Of a stretch of DNA of 64,000 nucleotides, positions 17,283-25,469 are shown piece after piece. Position 1 is the first letter of the stretch. Each line of letters opens with the position of its first letter. The notes under the pieces are model-generated. The model was given only the letters and a program-made list of their open reading frames with translations, was not told the DNA's origin and did not search any database. Source of the stretch: Bradyrhizobium hereditatis (lineage in GTDB: Bacteria > Pseudomonadota > Alphaproteobacteria > Rhizobiales > Xanthobacteraceae); NCBI RefSeq assembly GCF_020329435.1, contig NZ_JAGKJK010000002.1:124001-188000 (forward strand). The letters are read 5' to 3'. Made by a program: the position numbers and the translations under genes.

Positions 17283-18188
17283 ATGAACGTCGCAAGCAGA
17301 TTGCAGGACACCTCGGCGGCCGCGCGTGCAGAGAGACGGGCGACGTCGGCCAAGCCACCCTTTCTCGGCTTCGGTCTCGGCCTGCGCCACCAGCACTACG
17401 ATGAGATCCTGAACGGTAATCCGCCGATCGACTGGTTCGAGGTCATCAGCGAGAACTATATGCTACCCGGCGGCCAGCCGCTGCGCACGCTCGACCGCAT
17501 CCGCGAACGCTATCCCGTGGTGATGCATGGCGTGTCGATGTCGATCGCCTCCACCGCGCCGCCGAATTTCGAATATCTGCAGGCTCTCAAGGATCTCGCC
17601 CGGCGCGTTGAGCCGAAATGGGTCTCCGACCATCTGTGCTGGACTGGCGTGCACGGCAAGAACCTGCATGACCTCCTGCCGATTCCCTACACCAGGGAAG
17701 CACTCGATCACGTTGTCAGTCGCGTCCAGCTCGTGCAGGATTTTCTTGGCCGCGCTGTCGTGCTCGAGAATGTCTCGACCTACGTCCAGTTCAGCAATTC
17801 CGAAATGACGGAATGGGAATTCCTGGCTGAATTGTCGCGCCGCTCCGGTTGCTGGCTCTTGTTCGATGTCAACAACGTCTATGTCAGCGCCTTCAACCAC
17901 GGCTACGATCCGATGACTTTCCTCAATGGCATTCCTGCGGATCGCGTGGTGCAGTTTCATATGGCCGGCCACAGCCATATGGGCACCCACATCATAGACA
18001 CCCATGACCACCCGGTGTGCGAGGACGTCTGGGACCTCTATGCCGCTGCCTTGAAACGCTTCGGTCGGGTCTCGACGATGATCGAGCGCGACGACAACAT
18101 TCCACCGCTCGCCGAGCTTCTGCTCGAGGTAGCCCGGACCCGCGAGATGGCCGAGAAAATCCTTCCCACAGGCACCCAGGCGGGATGA
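17283..18188 (+). CDS. bufB: MNIO-type (DUF692) RiPP maturase, BufB
   Basis: 301 residues with the DUF692 TIM-barrel pattern. Likely iron ligands and active-site residues are visible at H82 (VMHG), D116/H117 (SDHLCW), E162/N163 (LENVSTY), D195-N198 (DVNNVY), H206, H226/H230 (QFHMAGHSH), D239/H241/H243 and E268 (IERDD). MNIO enzymes use a multinuclear iron centre and oxygen to oxidise cysteine residues of a bound precursor peptide. The start ATG at 17283 follows GGAG; an in-frame upstream start at 17235 is less likely. Its stop overlaps the bufC start (ATGA at 18185-18188), so the two are translationally coupled. Cytoplasmic. Confidence 0.93.
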   Translation: MNVASRLQDTSAAARAERRATSAKPPFLGFGLGLRHQHYDEILNGNPPIDWFEVISENYMLPGGQPLRTLDRIRERYPVVMHGVSMSIASTAPPNFEYLQALKDLARRVEPKWVSDHLCWTGVHGKNLHDLLPIPYTREALDHVVSRVQLVQDFLGRAVVLENVSTYVQFSNSEMTEWEFLAELSRRSGCWLLFDVNNVYVSAFNHGYDPMTFLNGIPADRVVQFHMAGHSHMGTHIIDTHDHPVCEDVWDLYAAALKRFGRVSTMIERDDNIPPLAELLLEVARTREMAEKILPTGTQAG

Positions 18189-18970
18189 GCGACTTCGCCC
18201 GCCAGCAGGCCGAGTTTCAGCGCGGCATCCTCGATGGCGACGACGCGGTGCTTGCTGAAATCCTCGATAGCCCGCGGGAGAAGCGCGACGTGCTGTTCGG
18301 CGTCTATCGCTACGCCTACGGCTCGCGGCTGGTGGAGGCGATGCGCAACGACCATGAGCTGCTGCATCTCTATCTCGGCGACGAGAGGTTCGACGAGATG
18401 GGGCATGCCTATGTCAAGGCGCGCCCATCCGAGCATCCGAACCTGCGCTGGTTCTCGCAAGGCCTGCCGGAATTTCTGAAATCGACCGCACCCTACGCCG
18501 AGCATCCCGTGCTGTCCGATCTCGCGGCACTGGAAAAGGCGCTCAACGACGCTTTCGATGCCGCGGAAGGTAAGACGGTCGACTTGACCGACATGGCGGG
18601 CTTTGCGCCGGAAGTCTGGTCGGGTCTCCGATTCCGGCCGCACCCCAGCGCGTCCAGGCTTGACCTTGCGACCAATGCATCTGCGATCTGGCTCGCACTC
18701 AAGAATGACGAAACGCCCCCAGAGGCGACAGAGCTGGAGCAGCCCGTGCATCTCCTGATCTGGCGTGAAGACGTCACGCCGATGTTCCGCGAGCTATCGG
18801 CGGAAGAGGCGATGATGTGGGACGAGGCCACGAATGGCATTCCCTTCGGCGTGCTCTGCGAAATGCTCGCGACTTATGACGACCCCGACAGCGCAGCCGG
18901 CCGCGGCGCGGCCTATCTACACGGCTGGATCACGGCGGGACTTTTGACGGAAGTTTCCGTCGGCTCATGA
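18185..18970 (+). CDS. bufC: DUF2063-type RiPP maturation partner, BufC
   Basis: 261 residues. The N-terminal DUF2063 region (about 5-95) includes REKRDVLFGVYRYAYGSRLV and an acidic DERFDEMGHAYVKARPS segment. It is followed by a second alpha/beta part with YAEHPVLSDLAALEKALNDA. This protein class binds the precursor and delivers it to the MNIO enzyme. ATGA overlaps at both ends (18185 with bufB, 18967 with the next gene) show tight translational coupling. The longer in-frame opening from 18017 runs antiphase inside bufB and is not used. Confidence 0.92.
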   Translation: MSDFARQQAEFQRGILDGDDAVLAEILDSPREKRDVLFGVYRYAYGSRLVEAMRNDHELLHLYLGDERFDEMGHAYVKARPSEHPNLRWFSQGLPEFLKSTAPYAEHPVLSDLAALEKALNDAFDAAEGKTVDLTDMAGFAPEVWSGLRFRPHPSASRLDLATNASAIWLALKNDETPPEATELEQPVHLLIWREDVTPMFRELSAEEAMMWDEATNGIPFGVLCEMLATYDDPDSAAGRGAAYLHGWITAGLLTEVSVGS

Positions 18971-19770
18971 AGGGGAGCGCTCGGCGAATGGGAATGAACA
19001 CCGATCGCCATTTCATCGAGCGCATGCATTGGGACCAGGTCGCACGACGCATCAGTGAAGGCGCGGTGGCGATATTGCCGATCGGCGCCGCGGCCAAGCA
19101 GCACGGCCTCCACCTCCCCCTCAATACCGATCGCATTCAGGCCGAATGGCTCGCAGGCAGAATCGCGGAGAAGATCGACGCGCTGATCTGGCCGACGCTG
19201 ACCTACGGCCACTATCCCGCCTTCGTCGAGTACGCCGGCAGCAGCAGCCTGTCGATTGCGACCTTCGAGGCGCTGGTGCGCGAAATTGCCGGGCAGATCC
19301 TCAGCGGCGGATGCCGCAAGCTGCTCGTGCTCAATACCGGGATCAGCACCCTGGCGCCGGTCGATCGCGCGCTGGCCCGGCTCGATGGCGCACGGATTAG
19401 GCACTTATGGATCCACGAGGGTCCGCGCTATCCGCGCGTAGCCCGGCAAGTGGCCGAGCAGAGCCATGGCAGCCATGCCGATGAGATGGAAACGTCGCTG
19501 ATGCTGGCGATGGCGCCGCAGCTGGTCGACATGACACGCGCGGAAGCCAGTCCCGTGCTCGAGCAGGAGACGCCGGGCCCATTGACGCCGTTGGATCCAA
19601 ATTCGCCGAACTATAGTCGCTCCGGCAGCTATGGCGATCCAACACAAGCGACATTGGCCAAAGGCGAAGCCTTGCTCGCTGCCATGCTCGACGATCTCCA
19701 CGAACAGGCCGCCACGTTCATCGCGCAAGGCGAGCAACAGCCGGTCGCGATGCAAAGCGTGCCGAGATGA
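18967..19770 (+). CDS. creatininase-family-like protein coupled to bufBC, non-canonical metal motifs
   Basis: 267 residues. Creatininase-type features: LPIGAAAKQHGLHLPLNTD (about 37-55), a TLTYGHYPAF segment, and HADEMETSLML (170-180). Family members hydrolyse cyclic or linear amides using a binuclear metal site. Here two usual ligand positions differ: the Glu of the common TEQHG motif is Lys (AKQHG), and the NGHGGN motif is NTGIST (123-128), which removes its histidine. Activity may be altered or lost, or the metal site may be built differently. Its ATG overlaps the bufC stop (ATGA) and its stop overlaps the next start (ATGA), placing it firmly in the bufferin operon. Its role there is unknown. 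Confidence 0.75.
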   Translation: MKGSARRMGMNTDRHFIERMHWDQVARRISEGAVAILPIGAAAKQHGLHLPLNTDRIQAEWLAGRIAEKIDALIWPTLTYGHYPAFVEYAGSSSLSIATFEALVREIAGQILSGGCRKLLVLNTGISTLAPVDRALARLDGARIRHLWIHEGPRYPRVARQVAEQSHGSHADEMETSLMLAMAPQLVDMTRAEASPVLEQETPGPLTPLDPNSPNYSRSGSYGDPTQATLAKGEALLAAMLDDLHEQAATFIAQGEQQPVAMQSVPR

Positions 19771-20756
19771 AAACCGCCAGCGCCTTTCGCTGCGCCGTCG
19801 CCGCCATGGTCATTGGCGCGATGCTGGCAGGCGCGATTTCGTTCGGCGCCGGCGCGCAGTCGGAATATATGCGCGGCGGCCGCATGCCCTACGACGCCTT
19901 CGACCGGCTGCCCAAAACTGATCTCGAAGTAGGCGGCAGCACCATCCATGTCGCCTTCGCGCCGGGCGACATCACGCTCCCCAAGGAAAAGCTGCTCGAC
20001 TGGATCAGCACGTCGGCCCGCGCCGTCGCGACCTATTATGGGCGCTTTCCCGTTGGCTCGCTGCGGCTGCTGCTGGTCCCCGTCGATGGGGCGCGCATTC
20101 GCGGCGGCACGACATGGGGCTATCGCGGCGCCGCCATTCGCATTCCGTTCGGCCGCGATTCCACGGAAGATGTTTTACGGGGCGACTGGGTGTTGGTGCA
20201 CGAGATGGTGCATACCGCCCTGCCCGACATGCCCGACCGCTACGCGTGGCTGTCGGAAGGGCTGGCCGTCTATGTCGAACCGGTCGCACGGGTGCAGGCC
20301 GGCGATCTCACCGCGCGGGAAATCTGGCAAGCCATGATGCGCGACATGCCGAAGGGCCTACCGCAGTCCGGCGATCAGGGCCTCGACAACACTCCCACCT
20401 GGGGGCGGAAATACTGGGGCGGAGCGCTGTTCTGCCTGCTCGCCGATATCGAAATCCGCAAAGCTACCGGCAATCGCCTCGGCCTGCAGGACGCGATGCG
20501 CGGCGTGCTCGCCGCCGGCGGCAATCATGAGCTGGACTGGCCCATCACCCGCATTCTCTCAACTGCCGACAAGGCCGTCGGCGTCGACGTACTGAGCCGG
20601 CTTCACGATGAGATGGGCCCCAAGCCGGTGACGCCGGACCTTGCCACACTATGGCGCGACCTCGGATTGAAGCGGATCGGCGAAGACATCGAATTCGACG
20701 ACACCGCGCCGCTCGCCGCAATCCGCAAAGCGATCACCGCGCCGCGCGGGCAATAA
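19767..20756 (+). CDS. secreted HExxH zinc metalloprotein (gluzincin-like), last gene of the bufferin operon
   Basis: 329 residues. The signal peptide has core VAAMVIGAMLAGAISFG and likely cleavage near AGAQ (about residue 31), so the product is periplasmic. HEMVH at 145-149 and E164 (WLSEGLAVYVE) form a HExxH...E zinc site of the gluzincin kind. The surrounding ALPDMPDRYAWLSEGLA resembles peptidase MA-like domains. Substrate unknown. It is coupled to the creatininase-like gene by an ATGA overlap (19767-19770). In this setting a role in trimming the exported bufferin or in periplasmic metal handling is conceivable, but that is inference only. Nothing notable lies in the 79 bp to the convergent glcD-like gene. 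Confidence 0.8.
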   Translation: MKTASAFRCAVAAMVIGAMLAGAISFGAGAQSEYMRGGRMPYDAFDRLPKTDLEVGGSTIHVAFAPGDITLPKEKLLDWISTSARAVATYYGRFPVGSLRLLLVPVDGARIRGGTTWGYRGAAIRIPFGRDSTEDVLRGDWVLVHEMVHTALPDMPDRYAWLSEGLAVYVEPVARVQAGDLTAREIWQAMMRDMPKGLPQSGDQGLDNTPTWGRKYWGGALFCLLADIEIRKATGNRLGLQDAMRGVLAAGGNHELDWPITRILSTADKAVGVDVLSRLHDEMGPKPVTPDLATLWRDLGLKRIGEDIEFDDTAPLAAIRKAITAPRGQ

Positions 20757-20835
20757 GGCGCACATTGACGCGAGTCGGTGATTCGGCAGCCGTTTGCTGC
20801 ATGGACCCGCCGGCAAGAAGCTGCAATCGGCAACG

Positions 20836-22254
20836 CTAACTCACCGGCACGATCTTGCCGGGATTGAAAATGTTCTGCGGATCGAGCGCCTGCTTCAGCG
20901 CGCGCATGGCGTCGATCGCTTCGGGGCCGAGCTCGGCGTTGAGATATTTCTGCTTGCCCTGCCCGATGCCATGCTCGCCGGTGCAGGTGCCGCCCATCGC
21001 CTGCGCGCGCTCGACAAGGCGATGCATGAATTCCTCGCCGCGCGCCATTTCTTCCTTGTTGTCGACGTCGCAGACCAGCGAGCAGTGGAAATTGCCGTCG
21101 CCGACATGGCCGACGATCGGCGACAGCAAATTGAGCTGTTTTAAGTCTTCCTCGGTCTCGGTGACGCAATCGGCTAGCCTCGAGATCGGCACGCAGACAT
21201 CGGTCGCCACCACGCCGGCGCCGGGGCGCAGCGCCTTCACTGACCAATAGGCGTCATGCCGCGCCTGCCACAGTTTGGTGCGGTCTTCCGGCTTGGTGGT
21301 CCAGGTGAACTCGCCGCCGCCGCACTCCTTGGCGATCTCGCCAAAATTCTTCGATTGCTCGGCGACCTCGACATCGCTGCCGTGGAATTCAAGCAGCAGC
21401 AGCGGCGTCTCCGGCAAGGTCAGCTTGGAATAGGCGTTGCAGGCGCGCACCTGCTCGGCATTGAGCAGCTCGATACGCGCCAGCGGAATGCCGGTCTGGA
21501 TGGCAAGGATCGTCGCCTGGCAAGCGCCGCGCACCGTCTCGAACGAGCAGGCAGCGGCTGCGATCGTCTCGGGAATGCCGCGCAGCTTGATGGTCAGTTC
21601 GGAGATGATGCCGAGCGTGCCCTCGGCGCCGATGAACAAATGCGTCAGGTCGTAGCCGGCCGCGGATTTCTTCGCCCGCGTGCCGGTCGTGATGATCTCG
21701 CCATCGCCGCGCACCACCTTCAGCGCCAGCACGTTCTCGCGCATCGTGCCGTAACGCACCGCATTGGTGCCGGAGGCCCGGGTCGAGGTCATGCCGCCGA
21801 GCGAAGCGTCAGCGCCGGGATCGATCGGGAAGAACAATCCCTGGTCGCGCAGGTGCTCGTTCAGCGCCTTGCGGGTGACGCCGGGCTGGATCACGCAGTC
21901 CAGATCCTCGGCATGAACTTCGAGAATCCGGTTCATGTCGCGGAGGTCGATGCAGACGCCGCCGGCCGGCGCATTGACCTGCCCTTCCAGCGAGGTGCCG
22001 GTGCCAAAGGCGATCACGGGCACGCGGTGTTTGGCGCAGATGCGCACCACATCCTGGATGTCGGCGGTCTCCTCCGCCATCACCACCGCATCCGGTGGCT
22101 GGGTCGGCAGCCAGGTGGTGGTATGGGCGTGCTGTTCGCGCACCGCCTGCGAGGTGATCAGCCGGTTACCAAACCGTGCCGCCAGCGCTTCGACCGCACT
22201 TGCCACAGCCTGCGGTTCCGGCCGCTTCACGCTACCTGATATCGTCGTCGCCAC
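20836..22254 (-). CDS. FAD-linked oxidase (GlcD / D-lactate dehydrogenase type)
   Basis: About 472 residues. The FAD-binding type 4 region carries PVIAFGTGTSLEGQVNAPAG and later TSTRASGTNAVRYGTMREN. The C-terminal oxidase domain ends with TCTGEHGIGQGKQKYLN, typical of GlcD, D-lactate and D-2-hydroxyglutarate dehydrogenases. These oxidise D-2-hydroxy acids and pass electrons to a carrier. No glcE/glcF partners lie beside it, so it is probably a single-subunit enzyme. I chose GTG at 22254 because GGAGGAA precedes it by 7-8 bases; TTG at 22290 is possible but lacks a ribosome site. Confidence 0.9.
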   Translation of the reverse strand: MATTISGSVKRPEPQAVASAVEALAARFGNRLITSQAVREQHAHTTTWLPTQPPDAVVMAEETADIQDVVRICAKHRVPVIAFGTGTSLEGQVNAPAGGVCIDLRDMNRILEVHAEDLDCVIQPGVTRKALNEHLRDQGLFFPIDPGADASLGGMTSTRASGTNAVRYGTMRENVLALKVVRGDGEIITTGTRAKKSAAGYDLTHLFIGAEGTLGIISELTIKLRGIPETIAAAACSFETVRGACQATILAIQTGIPLARIELLNAEQVRACNAYSKLTLPETPLLLLEFHGSDVEVAEQSKNFGEIAKECGGGEFTWTTKPEDRTKLWQARHDAYWSVKALRPGAGVVATDVCVPISRLADCVTETEEDLKQLNLLSPIVGHVGDGNFHCSLVCDVDNKEEMARGEEFMHRLVERAQAMGGTCTGEHGIGQGKQKYLNAELGPEAIDAMRALKQALDPQNIFNPGKIVPVS

Positions 22255-22333
22255 GCCAAGTTCCTCCCGAATTTGAGCGGACCGTGGCAAAGGATATAAG
22301 GGGGGTCAAGAGCGCGAAATCAACAAAGGATGG

Positions 22334-22861
22334 ATGATGACGACCGCTGCCGCCACCGGCGATCGCTTGATGAACATGCCGCTGCCGCCTGCCCCGTTTT
22401 TGTCGTCGGTGATGCAGATCGAGCCGCAATGGATCGACTATAACGGCCATCTCAACATGGCCTACTACAACGTGATGATGGACCGCGCCATCGATGAGAT
22501 GTGGCTGCAGCTCGGGATCGGACCGGCCTACATGAAGGAGCGCCAGTGCTCGACCTTCACGGCCGAAGCCCATGTGCGCTATGTGCGCGAGATTCATCTC
22601 GGCGATCCCGTGCAGGTCACGGTTTACCTGCTCGAAAGCGACGAGAAGCGACTGCATACGTTCGAGGAACTGCGGCACGCCAGCGAAGGCTGGCTCTCCG
22701 CCACCTCTGAGAACATGACGCTGCACATGGACATGAAAGCGCGCAAGGTTGCGCCCTTCCCGCCAGATATCCGCGCGCGCATCGAGCAGGTGGTGGCTTC
22801 ACACGCGGCGGTGCCGCGGCCGGAGGGCATCGGCCGCACGGTCGCGATGCCCCGGAAATAG
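22334..22861 (+). CDS. hotdog-fold acyl-CoA thioesterase family protein
   Basis: 175 residues. WIDYNGHLNMAYYNVMMDRA near residues 33-52 is the classic 4-hydroxybenzoyl-CoA-thioesterase-like active-site helix. RYVREIHLGDPVQV then continues the hotdog fold. The family hydrolyses acyl-CoA thioesters; the substrate is unknown, and carnitine/betaine-related CoA esters are one known use of close relatives. The ATG at 22334 follows AAAGGA. It is divergent from the glcD-like gene (79 bp between starts) and convergent with the AraC-type regulator 4 bp downstream. Confidence 0.85.
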   Translation: MMTTAAATGDRLMNMPLPPAPFLSSVMQIEPQWIDYNGHLNMAYYNVMMDRAIDEMWLQLGIGPAYMKERQCSTFTAEAHVRYVREIHLGDPVQVTVYLLESDEKRLHTFEELRHASEGWLSATSENMTLHMDMKARKVAPFPPDIRARIEQVVASHAAVPRPEGIGRTVAMPRK

Positions 22862-22865
22862 CAGT

Positions 22866-24404
22866 TCAGGCCGGCAGGCCGACTTCCTGCAGCGCGCCGA
22901 CGACCAGATCGCACTGGCTTGGCGGTAGCGGCGGCATGCCGCGGTGCACTTCTGACACCGTCAGGTCGGGATAGTGCTGCCGCAGCGCGTCGAGGCTGCG
23001 GCGTGCCTGTGGCGCCTGTCCGGCAAGCACATGCGCCGGGCACAGCGTGCGATGCACCCAGCTTGCCGTCGGATGCTCCGCCAGTGCCCGCTCCTGCCAG
23101 TGCGCACCTTCGGCATATTGACCGGCGGTGAAGAGCGCACAGCCGATCCCGACCATGCTGTTGAACGCCAGCGGATCATGGGGTGCGAGGTCGAGCGCGA
23201 TCTTGAAGCGTTCGACCGCGGACTGCGGATCGCCCTTGTAGACGTCGATCCATCCGCTGCGGCTCCACGCCCAGGCCGATCCGCCGTCGATGGCCAGCGC
23301 CCTGCGTGTAACGAGATCGGCGGCGTCGAACTCCCTAAGCAGCGATAGCGCATTGCCGAGGATGGCGAGCACGGTGGCGTCGCCGCACAGCGCCCTCGCT
23401 CTGCGCGCCAATTCGAGGCTTCGGGCGCGTTCTTCCTGCGGCGCATGGGTGAAATGATAGACCACGCGCTGGACATGCGCCCAGGCGGCCAGCGCGATGG
23501 CCAGCGGATGGTCCGGATCCTGGTCCATCGCGCGCTCGAGCATTTCCAGTGCGCGGGCGTTACCGCAAGCATCGAGCGAGAGCACGCCGGGCATCGCGCG
23601 CAGCGCCAGATCCTGCGCGCCGAGACTGGTCACCGGCTTTCGTAGCGCGCGGTCGATCTCCGCGAGCCGCAGGCAAGGCTGCAAGGCAGCCGCGATCCTG
23701 GCCGCGAGATGCTCCGTCGTTGCGATATCATCATCGCGCAGAACGCTGTCGGCGCGGTGCGCCCAGAGCTGACCGCCGGTTTCGGTGTCGATCAACCGGA
23801 TGGTGAGGTGGGTCTGCGCGCCCGATCCCCGGATCGCCCCGCCCAGATGATAGCGCGCGGCAATCGACCGGCTGGCGACCGCGATTCCGGCGCGGGTGAG
23901 TGCGGTAACGAGGTCGTCGGCGATATCAGCCGCAAGCGCCAGATTTTCAGCCGCGGCCTCGATCGGCCCGAACGCAACTGTTGGCCGGTCCCGTGCGGGC
24001 ATAAGCAGCGAAGGCATGGCGCGGAGGGCATCTGTGAGAACCGCCTGCCGCTTCAACGTCTGCGACGGCGTCTCGTCATAGCAGCGGCGATAGGCAATCG
24101 AGAACCGCCCGAAATGCGGAAAGCCGCAGCGCAACGCCACGTCCATGATCTTGAGGCTCGGGCGGCCTTGCAGCAGCTCTCGGCGGGCACATTCGAGCCC
24201 GATCTCGCGCAGCACGGCGCGCGGGGTCTTGCCGATAAAGGCGAGGAACTGGCGCTGCAAGGTTCGAGCGGAAACACCTGCGACGGCAGCGAGCTCGGCC
24301 AGGCGCCAATTATGACCGACATTGGCACGCATCGCGTCCAGCGCACGCCTGACACCGCGCGGCAGCGGCGATCTCGCCGCCGAAATCCCGTGACTGATAA
24401 TCAT
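22866..24404 (-). CDS. AraC-type HTH regulator fused to TolB-like and TPR domains
   Basis: About 512 residues. An AraC helix-turn-helix domain is at the N-terminus (about 12-105: LAELAAVAGVSARTLQRQFL and MDVALRCGFPHFGRFSIAYR). A central domain of about 130 residues like the TolB-N-type segment of CadC/adenylate-cyclase-associated regulators follows. The C-terminal half consists of TPR-like helical repeats. AraC domains are usually C-terminal, so the N-terminal placement with a TPR sensor half is notable. The ATG at 24404 follows GGAG. A GTG at 24437 is an alternative. It is divergent from the methyltransferase-hydrolase pair and is the obvious candidate regulator for it. Confidence 0.85.
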   Translation of the reverse strand: MIISHGISAARSPLPRGVRRALDAMRANVGHNWRLAELAAVAGVSARTLQRQFLAFIGKTPRAVLREIGLECARRELLQGRPSLKIMDVALRCGFPHFGRFSIAYRRCYDETPSQTLKRQAVLTDALRAMPSLLMPARDRPTVAFGPIEAAAENLALAADIADDLVTALTRAGIAVASRSIAARYHLGGAIRGSGAQTHLTIRLIDTETGGQLWAHRADSVLRDDDIATTEHLAARIAAALQPCLRLAEIDRALRKPVTSLGAQDLALRAMPGVLSLDACGNARALEMLERAMDQDPDHPLAIALAAWAHVQRVVYHFTHAPQEERARSLELARRARALCGDATVLAILGNALSLLREFDAADLVTRRALAIDGGSAWAWSRSGWIDVYKGDPQSAVERFKIALDLAPHDPLAFNSMVGIGCALFTAGQYAEGAHWQERALAEHPTASWVHRTLCPAHVLAGQAPQARRSLDALRQHYPDLTVSEVHRGMPPLPPSQCDLVVGALQEVGLPA

Positions 24405-24556
24405 CCGCAACTCCGAGGGCCCTGGTGATGAGTCCACGGAACAGTCGAAAGGTTCACGATCGGGATAGCCGTGTCGCGAAGTGGATAGGCACTCCTCAGC
24501 TCCGGGATTAAGCCGGCAACACGCTGAAATTCACCCTGCTTCAAAGGAGAAATGAC

Positions 24557-25399
24557 ATGGCTACCACCGCCACTGCCCAAACCCAGCAGCCCGGCCAGGT
24601 CGACCTTTCCGCTCTTAAGACCCGCCAGCACGGCGCCTGGTCGTCCGGCGACTATGCCGTCGTCGGCACCACGCTCCAGATCGTCGGCGAGGAACTGTGC
24701 GAGGCGCTCGACATTAGGGCCGGCCAGAAGGTGCTCGATGTCGCCGCCGGCAACGGCAACGCCACGCTGGCCGCCGCGCGCCGCTGGTGCGAAGTCGTTT
24801 CGACCGATTACGTGCCGAGCCTCCTCGAACGCGGCCGCGCCCGTGCCGCGGCAGAGGGCCTGTCGGTCCAGTTCAAGGAAGCGGATGCGGAAGCGCTGGA
24901 CTTCGGCGATGCGACCTTCGATGCGGTGCTCTCGACCTTCGGCGTGATGTTCACGCCGGACCAGGATCGCGCGGCGTCGGAGCTTCTGCGGGTGTGCAAG
25001 AGCGGCGGCAAGATCGGTCTCGCCAACTGGACGCCGGATGGTTTCATCGGTCAATTGTTCAAGACGCTCGGCAAATATTTGCCGCCGCCGGCCGGCGCGA
25101 AATCGCCGGCGCTATGGGGAACGCAGGCGCGCATCACGGAGATGTTCGGAACGTCGGCCGCGTCCATCAAGGCCGAGAAGCGTCACTTCACGTTCCGCTA
25201 CCGCTCGCCGATGCATTTTCTCGACGTGTTCAGGAACTACTACGGCCCGACGCTGAAAGCCTTTGCTGCGCTTGACGAAACCAACCAGCGTCGCCTCGCC
25301 GACGACATCCTGAAGCTGATCGCGTCGATGAACCGTGCCGAAGATGGCACCATGGTGCTGCCGAGCGAATATCTGGAAATCGTCATCGTCAAACGCTGA
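24557..25399 (+). CDS. class I SAM-dependent methyltransferase
   Basis: 280 residues. SAM motif I is VLDVAAGNGNATLAAA, with D in STDYVPSLLERG closing the second strand. Motif IV region is FDAVLSTFGVMFTPDQDRAA. The pattern is close to UbiE/COQ5-like small-molecule methyltransferases, with acceptor unknown. The start is well supported by AAAGGAG upstream of the ATG at 24557. It is divergent from the AraC-TPR regulator (152 bp) and 70 bp upstream of an alpha/beta hydrolase in the same direction, so the pair is probably one transcriptional unit. Confidence 0.88.
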   Translation: MATTATAQTQQPGQVDLSALKTRQHGAWSSGDYAVVGTTLQIVGEELCEALDIRAGQKVLDVAAGNGNATLAAARRWCEVVSTDYVPSLLERGRARAAAEGLSVQFKEADAEALDFGDATFDAVLSTFGVMFTPDQDRAASELLRVCKSGGKIGLANWTPDGFIGQLFKTLGKYLPPPAGAKSPALWGTQARITEMFGTSAASIKAEKRHFTFRYRSPMHFLDVFRNYYGPTLKAFAALDETNQRRLADDILKLIASMNRAEDGTMVLPSEYLEIVIVKR

Positions 25400-25469
25400 T
25401 TGAATCGAAAGCGGCGGCGGCAAGCAGGCCGCCGCCCGTCGCTCGTACACCACCCACGGAGCTTCCAAG

